Of a stretch of DNA of 64,000 nucleotides, positions 37,452 to 46,182 are shown piece after piece. A model generated the notes under the pieces. That model searched no databases, was not told where the DNA came from, and saw nothing but the letters and a program-made list of their open reading frames with translations. Made by a program: the position numbers and the translations under genes. Every line of letters starts with the position of its first letter. The stretch's first letter is position 1. This stretch comes from CANMUM01 sp965263365 (GTDB lineage: Bacteria; Pseudomonadota; Alphaproteobacteria; Rhodobacterales; Rhodobacteraceae), in NCBI GenBank assembly GCA_965263365.1, contig OZ253672.1, forward strand, positions 558,001-622,000, in the 5' to 3' direction.

Positions 37452-38048
37452 ATGAATTTTTTTGGTGCTGATAGTGAGGAATCAAATCCAATCCAAGTGG
37501 CTAAAGATTGGGTTGAGTTCGCACGCAGGGAAGGCGAGATTGAGGTCGAAGCCATGCACTTGGCGACCGTTGATGCGGATGGTTTGCCTAATGTACGTGT
37601 TGTTTACGCGCGCGAAATTGATGAAACTGGATTTATTTTTTTTACAAACTACGAAAGTCAAAAGGGGCGTGAGCTGGCTTCGGGTAAAGTTGCATTTAAT
37701 ATGTTTTATGTCCAACAAAGTCGACAATTGCGTGTGCGTGGGATTGCTGAGAAGTTGTCCAATGCAAAATCGGACCAATATTTCCATAATCGGCGAGAAG
37801 GTAGTCGAGTCGGTGCGTGGGTCTCAAAACAGTCGCACCCACTTGTTAGTCGTGAAATTCTATTAAATGAGTGGAAAAAATTTGATCGAAATAAAGCCGC
37901 GTCGCGTCCACCGTTTTGGGGAGGATATCGTATCCTGCCGCTCGAAATAGAGTTTTTTCAGATGGGAGAGTTCCGTTTGCATGATCGCTTTCAATGGCAG
38001 CGAGAGGACCTTGATAAGCCTTGGCTGATGAGTAGGTTATATCCTTGA
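37452..38048 (+). CDS. pdxH: Pyridoxine/pyridoxamine 5'-phosphate oxidase
   Basis: A 198-residue FMN enzyme making pyridoxal 5'-phosphate. Family segments are AMHLATVDADGLPNVRVVYARE, the FMN site FFTNYESQKGRELASGKVAFNMFY (about residues 60-85), RQLRVRGIAEKLS, and the C-terminal FWGGYRILPLEIEFFQ with RLHDRFQW, although the canonical final Pro of RLxP is retained in the ending SRLYP. GGAGG lies before the ATG. The stop overlaps the start of the DUF192 gene. Confidence 0.95.
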   Translation: MNFFGADSEESNPIQVAKDWVEFARREGEIEVEAMHLATVDADGLPNVRVVYAREIDETGFIFFTNYESQKGRELASGKVAFNMFYVQQSRQLRVRGIAEKLSNAKSDQYFHNRREGSRVGAWVSKQSHPLVSREILLNEWKKFDRNKAASRPPFWGGYRILPLEIEFFQMGEFRLHDRFQWQREDLDKPWLMSRLYP

Positions 38049-38533
38049 TGTGGGCAATCCGGATATTTATTGGATTTATGATATTTTTGATGTTTACGCA
38101 CTCAAATGCGGCTTGTATGGCAGATGTCACCATTGGTTCTGACGTGCGGTGGATCTCGTATAACGCCGAAATTGTTGCGGATGAAGAATCCCGTGCCCGT
38201 GGATTGATGGAGCGTGCAGAACTTCCGAATAGTGATGCAATGCTATTTTTATATCCCGATTCAAAAATGCGCGCTTTTTGGATGAAAAATACGCTTATTC
38301 CCCTTGATATAATATTTTTTGATTCTGCTTTTAAGCTTATTAACATTGTTCGAAATGCAGAACCGCATTCACTTGACCATCGTCAAAGTGAAGCGCCTGC
38401 TCAAGCTGTTTTGGAGGTAAATGGCGGGCATATGGAAATTTTTGGAATAGAAAAACCGGCTCGTTTGCGTGTGAAACTTGATGATCCAAATCAATGCCGT
38501 GAATGGATTCAAGAACTGTTCGTTAACAAGTAG
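38048..38533 (+). CDS. DUF192 family secreted protein
   Basis: A 161-residue protein with an N-terminal hydrophobic signal (IFIGFMIFLMFTHSNAACMA) and one DUF192 domain: ESRARGLMERAEL, MLFLYPD, RAFWMKNTLIPLDIIFFD and EAPAQAVLEVNGG. Function is unknown; members are small exported or cytoplasmic proteins found across bacteria and archaea. The ATG overlaps the pdxH stop (TGATG), so the two are coupled. Its stop lies 4 bases from the end of the convergent pgeF. Confidence 0.88.
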   Translation: MWAIRIFIGFMIFLMFTHSNAACMADVTIGSDVRWISYNAEIVADEESRARGLMERAELPNSDAMLFLYPDSKMRAFWMKNTLIPLDIIFFDSAFKLINIVRNAEPHSLDHRQSEAPAQAVLEVNGGHMEIFGIEKPARLRVKLDDPNQCREWIQELFVNK

Positions 38534-38537
38534 GATT

Positions 38538-39317
38538 TTAATCAGTGGTTTTGATCATAATCGCGGACATAAGGCGACCATAGTCGGCCTCTTTTTTGTG
38601 TGTTGAGCGGCGATAAGAATAATAGCGCATTTCATCTGCATAAGTACATTCGCCTATCCAAAATACATCGCCAATTTCACAAGCTCTCAATTGATCCAAG
38701 ACAAAGCGAGGCAAATTAAAGTGCAGGGAACCCATTTCCGAAAAATATGCGGCGTATTTAGGCTCGTGCGAAAGAAATTCATTAAAAAAATCTTCGCCGA
38801 CTTCATAATTATTTTGTGAAATACACGGCCCAACAACCGCCGTAATGTGCTGAGAATCTGCGCCCAATTTTAGCATTTCTTTGACTGTGTTTTCAATTAT
38901 ACCGCCGACAGCACCTCTCCACCCTGCGTGGGCTGCCGCTATGATTTTAGTGTGTTTGTCAGCAAGTAATATGGGCGCACAGTCTGCGGTTAATATGCCA
39001 ATCGGAAGGTCAGGGACGTTGGTCACAATTGCATCAGCCTTGGGCGTGTCTACGAAAGGCTTATCAATAACGACGACATCGTTAGAATGATGCTGAAAGA
39101 CGGTTTGCGGCGCGATATTTGTACCGAGAACTTCACCAATGCGCGCCCGGTTTTCGATCACGTTTTCGGCGGGCTCATCAGCGCCAAAACCACAATTGAG
39201 CTGTCCAATATCTCCGGTTGAAACTCCACCTTTGCGGGTGAAAAAACCATGAGCAAATTCTTGTAATTCGTTTACTTGACACCATTCGAGGCTATTCTTC
39301 GATTCAAAAAACGTCAT
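38538..39317 (-). CDS. pgeF: Peptidoglycan editing factor PgeF (laccase-domain, multicopper-oxidase-like)
   Basis: A 259-residue cytoplasmic enzyme, the YfiH/LACC1 family. In E. coli it removes wrongly placed L-Ser from peptidoglycan precursors. The metal and active-site Cys/His motifs are TADCAPILLADKHTKIIAAAHAGWRG (about residues 112-137) and VVGPCISQNNYEV. The start overlaps the end of midA by 14 bases. The order lgt-midA-pgeF is conserved in many alphaproteobacteria. Confidence 0.93.
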   Translation of the reverse strand: MTFFESKNSLEWCQVNELQEFAHGFFTRKGGVSTGDIGQLNCGFGADEPAENVIENRARIGEVLGTNIAPQTVFQHHSNDVVVIDKPFVDTPKADAIVTNVPDLPIGILTADCAPILLADKHTKIIAAAHAGWRGAVGGIIENTVKEMLKLGADSQHITAVVGPCISQNNYEVGEDFFNEFLSHEPKYAAYFSEMGSLHFNLPRFVLDQLRACEIGDVFWIGECTYADEMRYYSYRRSTHKKEADYGRLMSAIMIKTTD

Positions 39318-40329
39318 TCATTTGCTCCATGATAAGGACTTTAAAGAGTTTGCCCATTTGATTGGGGTCCGTAAGCCGTTCATAATCTTGTGCTAGTTTT
39401 TGAGACATTTTCGGGTTTTGGTCAATCAGTTGTTTTAGGCGTCGTGATCCACCATAAGCTTCAAGGAACTCAGATTGTTCCATAAACTGTGCGTGTAAAG
39501 CGCAGGCCTCAGCAATGTCTTCAAAACGGACATGCGCTGTTATATCAGACTCTCCCGAGTTTAAAAATGGGTCGACAAATTTATGTGCTTTGATTGCCTG
39601 CAATGTGTCACCGTAACCTTGCCAAGATCCATAGTCAATTGCGATATGTGCGCCTGTGTTTTTAAATAAAAAATCACCAAGTTTTGAAGCAAAATGTATC
39701 GCTCCCTCGCAAATTTCGATCGTTTTGCCGCTTCGCATGTGAGATTGCATTTGTTTGGGCGGCTGGGCACATGGACGCCAAACTTTTTGAAGATCGCCAT
39801 TAATATAGGTCTCTAACCAACCTCCATCCTCAAAACGAAATTGCCGAATGGGTAATGCGTCGTAAAATTCGTTCGCGATTATTATTGTAGGTGTTGAGGG
39901 AAGTTGGCTTAAACTGGAAACAAAATGAATATCTTTGTCAATGTTGTTCCTTTGGATGGCTTGAAGTCGCTCGGATTTCTCTAAAATATGTAAGGACAAA
40001 GCGGACATAAATTCGGGGACTTGATTACAAAATCTGAGAGCGTTTCGCATCAAAATACCGCGCCCAGCCCCCATTTCTAGTAGTGAAATTTTTTTCGGTG
40101 CGCCGAGACGTTGCCATGTTTGTATGATCCATGCCCCAATCATCTCGCCGAAAATCTGAGAAATTTCGGGTGCCGTGACAAAGTCGCCCTTGCGACCAAA
40201 TACAGTTTTCGTGCTGTAATAGCCATGGGATTCATGCCATAGGCTGGCTTCGATAAATTTATCGAGACGCATTTCACCTGTTTTTAAAATCTCGGCACTG
40301 ATGATTTTACTCAGGGGCGAAAGCGACAT
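39304..40329 (-). CDS. SAM-dependent methyltransferase, MidA/NDUFAF7 family
   Basis: A 341-residue protein related to human NDUFAF7, which methylates an arginine of a complex I subunit during assembly. The N-terminal domain has FIEASLWHESHGYYSTKTVFGRKGDFVTAPEISQIFGEM; the SAM-binding motif is EMGAGRGILMRNALRF (about residue 66). IANEFYDALPIRQF and HIAIDYGSWQGYGDTLQAIKAHKF follow. It overlaps the lgt stop (TAATG) and the pgeF start. The bacterial role is inferred from the family. Confidence 0.9.
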   Translation of the reverse strand: MSLSPLSKIISAEILKTGEMRLDKFIEASLWHESHGYYSTKTVFGRKGDFVTAPEISQIFGEMIGAWIIQTWQRLGAPKKISLLEMGAGRGILMRNALRFCNQVPEFMSALSLHILEKSERLQAIQRNNIDKDIHFVSSLSQLPSTPTIIIANEFYDALPIRQFRFEDGGWLETYINGDLQKVWRPCAQPPKQMQSHMRSGKTIEICEGAIHFASKLGDFLFKNTGAHIAIDYGSWQGYGDTLQAIKAHKFVDPFLNSGESDITAHVRFEDIAEACALHAQFMEQSEFLEAYGGSRRLKQLIDQNPKMSQKLAQDYERLTDPNQMGKLFKVLIMEQMNDVF

Positions 40330-41174
40330 TAAGGATGACGCCGCGAAAGGTAGATAAGAACGAGGCCTGCAAAAACCATCGGCAATGACAGGACTTGTCC
40401 CATTGATAGTCCTAATTCACCTACGTGAAGAACACTTCCTGCGGTGTTCTCGACCGAACGGAATTGATGATCAGCCTCGCGAAAAAATTCGACAAAAATT
40501 CGAGCTGTACCGTAACCCACAAAAAATATGCCGGCAAGCAGGCCTCGGTTTTTAAGCGCTCCGCGTCTATATAAGTACCAAAGCAACAGGCCAAGAAACA
40601 AGCCTTCTAAGCCGGCCTCATAGAGCTGAGAGGGGTGTCGGGCAACCGTTTCGCCCGGGAAAATTACACCCCATGCTACGTCGGTTTGGTTTCCCCAAAG
40701 TTCCGCATTAATGAAATTGGCGATTCGACCAAAAAATAGCCCAATGGGCGCGACAAGCGCCAATAAATCGCCAAATGCGCGTACCGATATTTGGTGTTTT
40801 CGACATAGCAAGAAAGTGGCGACGATAATGCCCAAAAATCCGCCGTGGAAGCTCATGCCCGCATAGGGCGGCTTTACGACTTCAATGAGATTTTGTGAAT
40901 AATACTCCCAATTATAGGCAAGCGTTCCAAATATGCGTCCGCCGACAATGATTCCTAACACAGCGTAAACTAAGAAATCATCGGCAATTTCTTCGGTGAT
41001 TGATTTGTGAGGATAGTCATTTGCGCGCACGAGCCTCATTAGTATGCGCCAGCCCAAGAAGATGCCGATAATGTACGCGAGCGCATACCATCGAAGTGCA
41101 ATTGGGAAACCAAATAAATCAATACTGAAAATCACTGGGTCGATGTTGGGAAAATTAATTGCAAGTGCGAACAT
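40329..41174 (-). CDS. lgt: Prolipoprotein diacylglyceryl transferase
   Basis: A 281-residue inner-membrane enzyme that transfers diacylglycerol from phosphatidylglycerol to the lipobox Cys of prolipoproteins. It shows about seven transmembrane helices and the signature GRIANFINAELWGNQTD (about residue 150) plus MSFHGGFLGIIVA with the essential His. The length is normal. It is first in the lgt-midA-pgeF operon and divergent from the UbiK-like gene. Confidence 0.96.
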   Translation of the reverse strand: MFALAINFPNIDPVIFSIDLFGFPIALRWYALAYIIGIFLGWRILMRLVRANDYPHKSITEEIADDFLVYAVLGIIVGGRIFGTLAYNWEYYSQNLIEVVKPPYAGMSFHGGFLGIIVATFLLCRKHQISVRAFGDLLALVAPIGLFFGRIANFINAELWGNQTDVAWGVIFPGETVARHPSQLYEAGLEGLFLGLLLWYLYRRGALKNRGLLAGIFFVGYGTARIFVEFFREADHQFRSVENTAGSVLHVGELGLSMGQVLSLPMVFAGLVLIYLSRRHP

Positions 41175-41242
41175 TATTATTGTGATCCTCTTGGCATTAT
41201 GTCGAAAAATATCATATGTTACTTAGGACATAGGAGATAGTT

Positions 41243-41533
41243 ATGGCGAATGCAAATAAGATTTTTGATGATGTATCTCGCGTTTTTTCAGGCGCGATGG
41301 GCGTTGCTCAAGGAGCAAAGCAAGAAGCTGAAAATTCGATGAAAGGATTTTTTGCGAAAATGGTGGAGGATCAAAATTTTGTAACTCGTGAGGAATTTGA
41401 AGCTGTTCAGCAAATGGCCCAGAATGCACGAACCGAGGTTGAAGTCTTGCGCAAAGAAATTGAAGCAATGAAAAAGTCTAAAAAACCGTCAACGCGGACA
41501 CGTGCAAATTCAAAGCCTAAAGCGAGTAAATAA
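41243..41533 (+). CDS. Accessory factor UbiK / BMFP family protein
   Basis: A 96-residue coiled-coil protein of the BMFP family. MKGFFAKMVEDQNFVTREEFEAVQQMAQ and the following heptads (residues 32-75) are the family core, and a Lys/Arg/Ser-rich tail follows. UbiK in E. coli helps ubiquinone biosynthesis together with the lipid carrier UbiJ; BMFP from Brucella is membrane-fusogenic. AGGAGATAG leads the ATG. It begins a plus-strand run of six genes ending with the CPBP protein. Confidence 0.87.
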   Translation: MANANKIFDDVSRVFSGAMGVAQGAKQEAENSMKGFFAKMVEDQNFVTREEFEAVQQMAQNARTEVEVLRKEIEAMKKSKKPSTRTRANSKPKASK

Positions 41534-41545
41534 AAGGGGCATGAA

Positions 41546-42340
41546 ATGAGTATGAAGGGGCAAAGCCTCGCGCTCTATGGTGGCGGTAAGATGGGCATTG
41601 CGATGCTTCAAGGATGGCTTAAAAATGGATTAAATGCCGCAGATGTTGCCGTCTTTGACCCGCAGCCCTCTGCAGCTATTCAAGATCTCAACGTTCGCAT
41701 AAACCCAGATAGTTTCACGCCTGATATCGTTGTTTTTGCGGTGAAGCCTCAAATTTTACCTGATTTGCTCGAACAACTATCAATCCCCAAAGAAGCTATC
41801 GTTATTTCGGTGGCTGCGGGCTGTAAAATCGAATTATTTGAGCGTTTTTTTGGAGAAAATCAACCCATTGTGCGTACAATGCCAAATACGCCCTCCGCAG
41901 TTGGTGCTGGCATTACGGCTTTGATTGGAAACCGTGCGGTTAATATAAAATCACTAGAGCTGGCGCAAACTTTGATGGGGGCGGTTGGGGAGACGGTTTT
42001 TTTAGAAGATGAAGGTCAAATGGATGCCGTCACGGGGCTTTCGGGTTCTGGGCCTGCCTATGTTTTTTATATGATTGAGTGTATGACAAAGGCGGGAATT
42101 GCAAATGGATTAAGTTTGGAAGTCTCAAAAAAGCTTGCCTTGGCAACGGTTGCAGGTGCTGGTAAACTTGCAAATGGATCTCAAGAAGAGCCAAGCCAGC
42201 TCCGCACCAATGTGACAAGCCCGGGGGGGACGACGGCAGCGGGTTTGGCCCGATTAATGGATTTAGAGAAGGGACTTGAGCCGTTAATCTTGCAGACAGT
42301 AAGCGCGGCGTGCGAGCGTTCAAAGATGCTAGGATCATAA
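41546..42340 (+). CDS. proC: Pyrroline-5-carboxylate reductase
   Basis: A 264-residue NAD(P)H enzyme for the last step of proline synthesis. The Rossmann motif is LYGGGKMGIAMLQGWL (residues 9-24). VFAVKPQIL, ISVAAGCKIE, VRTMPNTPSAVGAGI and the signature DAVTGLSGSGPAYVFYMIE (about residues 154-172) with TNVTSPGGTTAAGL follow. The length is normal. It lies 12 bases downstream of the UbiK-like gene. Confidence 0.96.
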   Translation: MSMKGQSLALYGGGKMGIAMLQGWLKNGLNAADVAVFDPQPSAAIQDLNVRINPDSFTPDIVVFAVKPQILPDLLEQLSIPKEAIVISVAAGCKIELFERFFGENQPIVRTMPNTPSAVGAGITALIGNRAVNIKSLELAQTLMGAVGETVFLEDEGQMDAVTGLSGSGPAYVFYMIECMTKAGIANGLSLEVSKKLALATVAGAGKLANGSQEEPSQLRTNVTSPGGTTAAGLARLMDLEKGLEPLILQTVSAACERSKMLGS

Positions 42341-42351
42341 GGAAGAAAGCA

Positions 42352-42843
42352 ATGAGTAAAGATGACAGTAATCCGTTTAACAATTTCGATTTGAACACGA
42401 TGATGGCGGCGTGGGGAGAAAACCCATTTATTAAGTCATTAAGCGAAAATGCATTTGTAAAGAATTTTTCAGAAGGCAAGATTGCGGATGAAGATATGCA
42501 GAGCCTAATGGATAGTCAGCGTAAAAACCTCGAAAATTTGCAAGCGATGAATCAAAGAGCTGCAGAAGGCTTAGGGGCGCTTGCGCAAAAGCAATCGGAA
42601 ATGATGAAGGATGCTTTGAAGAATGTGAAAGATTTTTCTCAAAAATCCGAAGAGGTGAAGGATGAAGGATTTGACAACGTGCTTGAAGATGCGCAGGCGG
42701 TTTTTCAGCGGGCAGTTGCCAGTATGAGTTCGGTAGGTGAAGTCGTTAAAGAGTCAAGCGATGATATTATGGAGATGGCATCAGAGCGCCTCAAAGATAG
42801 CATGAAGGAACTGGAAGAGCTTATGCAAAAATTCAAAGGATAG
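42352..42843 (+). CDS. Phasin-like protein
   Basis: A 163-residue hydrophilic, largely helical protein. The segment LMDSQRKNLENLQAMNQRAAEGLGALAQKQSEMM (about residues 50-85) is typical of phasins, which coat polyhydroxyalkanoate granules. The ATG at 42352 has AGGAAG ahead of it; an upstream start in the proC gene adds unrelated residues. No PHA synthase is in the window, so a role on granules is inferred from family only; related proteins have other helper roles. Confidence 0.8.
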   Translation: MSKDDSNPFNNFDLNTMMAAWGENPFIKSLSENAFVKNFSEGKIADEDMQSLMDSQRKNLENLQAMNQRAAEGLGALAQKQSEMMKDALKNVKDFSQKSEEVKDEGFDNVLEDAQAVFQRAVASMSSVGEVVKESSDDIMEMASERLKDSMKELEELMQKFKG

Positions 42844-42850
42844 TTTTGTC

Positions 42851-43186
42851 ATGGAAGCTCGTTTTGATGATTTTTTGAAGCTCGATATTCGCGTTGGTAA
42901 AATTGTGCGCGCTGAAGATTTTCCAGAGGCGCGCAAGCCTGCCTATAAATTATGGATTGATTTTGGTGAAGAGATTGGTGAGAAAAAATCCTCCGCCCAG
43001 ATTACAAAACACTATAAGCCTGAAAATTTGGTCGGCAAATCTGTGATGGCTGTGGTGAATTTTCCCCCGCGCCAAATCGGACCGGTTCGCTCAGAAATTT
43101 TAACACTGGGTGTGCCAGATGAAGACGGAGAAGTGGTTTTGATTGCGCCTGATCACGAGGTTCCACTTGGAGGAAGGCTATTTTGA
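42851..43186 (+). CDS. tRNA-binding domain protein, CsaA-like
   Basis: A 111-residue single OB-fold protein of the tRNA-binding (EMAP/Trbp111) family. FDDFLKLDIRVGKIVRAEDFPEARKPAYKLWIDFG opens it, then SAQITKHY and VNFPPRQIGPVRSEILTLGVPDE. This matches CsaA, a small export-related chaperone of Bacillus, and its alphaproteobacterial relatives. It follows the phasin gene by 7 bases and overlaps the dapE start. Whether it binds tRNA or unfolded proteins is not known here. Confidence 0.9.
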   Translation: MEARFDDFLKLDIRVGKIVRAEDFPEARKPAYKLWIDFGEEIGEKKSSAQITKHYKPENLVGKSVMAVVNFPPRQIGPVRSEILTLGVPDEDGEVVLIAPDHEVPLGGRLF

Positions 43187-44331
43187 CGCAAAATTTGGAT
43201 CCCGTCCAACTGACGGCTGAACTTATTCGTTGTCCGTCGGTTACGCCAGAAGAAGCTGGCGCGCTTGTTTTACTTGAAGACTTGTTGAAAAATGCTGGTT
43301 TTGAGACGCGTCGTGTAGATCGGAACGGGATTTGTAATCTCTATGCGCGTTTTGGTGATGCGACGCCAGTTTTTGCGTTTAATGGTCATACAGATGTCGT
43401 TCCAATTGGTGATAAGAACGCGTGGAACTATGACCCTTTTGGTGCTGAAATTGTTGATGGTTTGATGTTTGGTCGTGGAGCGTGCGATATGAAATCGGGC
43501 GTTGCAGCCTTTGTTTGTGCAGCGATTGATTTTGTGAAACACGCTTTTGACGGCTCGATTGTTTTGTTGATTACAGGTGATGAGGAGGGCGCCGGCGTGG
43601 ATGGCACGCGCGCGCTTTTGGACGATTTGAAAGCGCGTTCAGAAAAAATTGATCATTGCATTGTGGGTGAGCCAACTTGCCCGAACGTGATGGGCGAAAT
43701 GGTTAAAAATGGTCGGAGAGGTTCGCTGACTGCATATTTGACTGCCTTTGGTAAACAGGGGCACGTGGCCTATCCTGAGCGCGCAGTTAATCCCGTCGCG
43801 CCGACGTTAGAGCTTCTCAGTCATTTTCAAAATTTGAAACTTGATGATGGTTATACAGATTTCCAACCCAGTCATTTAGAAATTGTTTCGGTTGATGTTG
43901 GTAATGACGCTAATAATGTGATTCCGGCATCAATTCGTGCGACGATGAATATTCGCTATAATCCGAATCATACTGGGCAAAGCTTGCAAGAATTAATTCG
44001 TGATAAGGTAAAAAGGTACGATAGCCAGGATTTGAAATTTGACTTGCATTTTCAGGCTTCAGGGGATGCATTTTTGACCGAGCAGGGCGAATTCACGCAC
44101 ATGATTGCGGACGCCGTCGAAAAATTCACAAATAATCGCCCTAAGATGAGCACCACAGGCGGGACATCTGACGCGCGGTTTATTAAGGATGTCGCACAAG
44201 TATGTGAGGTGGGTCTTGTGGGAAGTTCGATGCATGCGATTGATGAGTATGTGGATATCAAGCACATCGAAATACTGCGCGATATATATAGAGAAGTTTT
44301 AACACGGTATTTCGACAATAATTTGCAATGA
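43183..44331 (+). CDS. dapE: Succinyl-diaminopimelate desuccinylase
   Basis: A 382-residue M20-family zinc amidase in lysine and diaminopimelate synthesis. Zinc ligands lie in FNGHTDVVP (about residue 67), GRGACDMKSGVAAF with the bridging Asp, ITGDEEGAGVDGTRAL with the catalytic Glu, and the C-terminal SSMHAIDEYV. The gene starts with TTG at 43183, overlapping the csaA-like stop, with GGAGGAAGG 8 bases upstream. Its stop overlaps the ATG of the CPBP gene. Confidence 0.96.
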   Translation: MTQNLDPVQLTAELIRCPSVTPEEAGALVLLEDLLKNAGFETRRVDRNGICNLYARFGDATPVFAFNGHTDVVPIGDKNAWNYDPFGAEIVDGLMFGRGACDMKSGVAAFVCAAIDFVKHAFDGSIVLLITGDEEGAGVDGTRALLDDLKARSEKIDHCIVGEPTCPNVMGEMVKNGRRGSLTAYLTAFGKQGHVAYPERAVNPVAPTLELLSHFQNLKLDDGYTDFQPSHLEIVSVDVGNDANNVIPASIRATMNIRYNPNHTGQSLQELIRDKVKRYDSQDLKFDLHFQASGDAFLTEQGEFTHMIADAVEKFTNNRPKMSTTGGTSDARFIKDVAQVCEVGLVGSSMHAIDEYVDIKHIEILRDIYREVLTRYFDNNLQ

Positions 44332-44948
44332 ATTCAAAATCTAGGTTGTGGCTCGAATTCGGGCTTATGTATATTTTAGCGCCGCTGTCACTATATTTCT
44401 CAGAGGGACGTTTTGTAATCGCCGGCATTTGTGTTTGGTCAATTTTGGGTGCGTTTTTGTTATCACGCACTGAAGGCTTTTATTGGCGAAATCTTATGAA
44501 TTGGCCAGTGCGCAAAGACTGGACGCGCGTATTTTTTATGGCATTTATGGTGCTATTGATTTCAGTCGTGGCGACCAATACTATTTTTCCTGAACGATTA
44601 TTCGCCTTGCCTGCCCAATATTTTTCGTTTTGGGTTTTGCTGATGGTTCTCTATCCGATATTTTCAGCATTTCCTCAGGAAATTATATTTAGAGCATTGT
44701 ATTTTGAGCGCTATGGGCAAATCTTGCCTCAAAGAGGAAAGATGCTTCTCAACGCAATCATCTTTATGTATGCGCATATTGCCTATGGATATCCCATCGT
44801 TTTGGTGATGACCTTTTTAGGGGGCTTGATATTTGCGCGCGCGTATTTGCGTGAAGAATTTCCACTCGCCGTAATTTTGCATTCTGTTGCGGGGAATATG
44901 ATATTTACTTCGGGTCTTGGTTGGTTGTTTTGCGCAAGCTGCTCTTAG
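44328..44948 (+). CDS. CPBP-family intramembrane protease-like protein
   Basis: A 206-residue membrane protein with about six helices and the CPBP/Rce1 motifs: FPQEIIFRALYFERYG (about residue 120), NAIIFMYAHIAYG, and VILHSVAGN. In this copy the first Glu of the common EExxxR motif is Gln (QEIIFR), a variation seen in some CPBP branches, so catalytic activity is uncertain. It is last in the ubiK-proC-phasin-csaA-dapE run and is coupled to dapE by an ATGA overlap. Confidence 0.85.
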   Translation: MNSKSRLWLEFGLMYILAPLSLYFSEGRFVIAGICVWSILGAFLLSRTEGFYWRNLMNWPVRKDWTRVFFMAFMVLLISVVATNTIFPERLFALPAQYFSFWVLLMVLYPIFSAFPQEIIFRALYFERYGQILPQRGKMLLNAIIFMYAHIAYGYPIVLVMTFLGGLIFARAYLREEFPLAVILHSVAGNMIFTSGLGWLFCASCS

Positions 44949-45111
44949 AAAACTTTTTATTAATTAAATAAAATCAATTATTTATAAGTTATTTTTGAAT
45001 ATTACATTTTTGTAAATTTTGAACAATGGCGGTGTAAGAAGCCGCTCCTATATTGCAATTGTCGCAGTTAGAACCTCGTGACAAAATTTAAAATTAGAAG
45101 GAAAATAAAAT

Positions 45112-45432
45112 ATGAAAAAACTACTATTAACAACATTGATCGCGCTTCCTTTGGCAGGCGGCTCTTATGCAATTCTTTCGGCAGCCGAACCCGCAATTGG
45201 CGAAGCGGAGGCAAGAGCGATTGCCTTAGCGGAAATTGCTGGTGAAGTTTATGAGTATGAACTTGAGAGAGAAAATGGAAAGGCTCTTTATGAATATGAA
45301 ATTAAGACATCTGATGGAGAGATGGTCGAAATTGAAATTGACGGCGAGACAGGAGAAATTCTAGAGATTGACCGTGACGGAGATGACGACGAGGACGACG
45401 ATTCTGATGATCATGACAACGATAAAAACTGA
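45112..45432 (+). CDS. Secreted PepSY-domain protein with acidic tail
   Basis: A 106-residue periplasmic protein. MKKLLLTTLIALPLAGGSYAILSAAEP is a signal peptide. The PepSY core follows (GEAEARAIALAEIAGEVYEYELERENG, YEYEIKTSDGEMVEIEIDGETGEI). The last 20 residues are nearly all Asp/Glu, with one His. PepSY proteins often inhibit peptidases or bind sensor kinases. It has an AGAAGG ribosome-binding site and a terminator directly after it, and sits 69 bases upstream of a two-component system it may serve. Confidence 0.9.
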   Translation: MKKLLLTTLIALPLAGGSYAILSAAEPAIGEAEARAIALAEIAGEVYEYELERENGKALYEYEIKTSDGEMVEIEIDGETGEILEIDRDGDDDEDDDSDDHDNDKN

Positions 45433-45447
45433 TTGAAAAATTAAGTT

Positions 45448-45476
45448 AAGCGGCGTTACACGCCGCTTTTCTTTTT
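45448..45476 (+). terminator. Strong Rho-independent terminator after the PepSY gene
   Basis: AAGCGGCG (45448-45455) pairs perfectly with CGCCGCTT (45461-45468), loop TTACA, followed by TTCTTTTT. It lies 16 bases after the PepSY stop and before the response-regulator gene, so the regulator is either read through from the PepSY promoter at low level or has its own promoter in or after the hairpin. Confidence 0.93.
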
Positions 45477-45501
45477 ATGAATTTCCACTTAGAAGAAGAC
45501 T

Positions 45502-46182
45502 ATGCGTATATTACTCCTTGAAGATGACAAAAGTTTGTCCTTATGGATTAAAAATGGCCTTACAGAAGAGGGGCATGTCGTCGAGCATTTCGTCGATGGG
45601 AACGACGCGCTCGTTGCAGCCCTGACCCATGAATTTGATATCTATATATTTGACCGAATGGTTCCTGGCCTTGACGGGCTTTCGGTTCTAAAGTCAATTC
45701 GCGCCTCCAAAGATTCAAAGCCTGCTATTTTCTTAACAGCTTTAGGTGAGGTCGATGACCGAGTTGAAGGGTTGGAAATGGGAGCTGATGATTACTTGGT
45801 TAAACCATTTGCTTTCGCAGAGCTATCAGCGCGTATCAGCGCATTATCACGCCGTTCAACACCGAGCGCTCAACAGGAAGTGAAGGCGATCTTAGCGCAT
45901 GGAGATCTTAAACTCGATTTGCTCAAGCGCGTTTGTACGCGTCGTGGTGAAGAGATTGAGCTAAAGGCGAAGGAATTTCAGTTGCTTGAGTATTTTATGC
46001 GTCGCCCGGGGCGCGTGGTGACGCGTACGATGCTTCTAGAGCAGGTATGGGAATTGAGTTTTGATCCAACGACGAGTGTTGTGGAAACCCACATCAGTAG
46101 ATTGCGTGCAAAAGTGGAAAAACCATTTGGCGATGAGATTATTAAAACAATGCGTGGTCTAGGTTATGTTTTTGGCGATTAA
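45502..46182 (+). CDS. OmpR/PhoB-type response regulator
   Basis: A 226-residue two-component regulator. The receiver domain (residues 1-115) has the acidic pair EDD at 7-9, the phospho-acceptor Asp51 in IFDRMVPG, TAL at about 82 and KPF at about 104. The C-terminal winged helix (about 130-226) carries KEFQLLEYFMRRPGRVVTR and SVVETHISRLRAKVEKPFGDEIIKTMRGLGYVF. It overlaps the kinase gene by 17 bases, so the two form one unit. Targets may include the PepSY gene just upstream. Confidence 0.94.
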   Translation: MRILLLEDDKSLSLWIKNGLTEEGHVVEHFVDGNDALVAALTHEFDIYIFDRMVPGLDGLSVLKSIRASKDSKPAIFLTALGEVDDRVEGLEMGADDYLVKPFAFAELSARISALSRRSTPSAQQEVKAILAHGDLKLDLLKRVCTRRGEEIELKAKEFQLLEYFMRRPGRVVTRTMLLEQVWELSFDPTTSVVETHISRLRAKVEKPFGDEIIKTMRGLGYVFGD

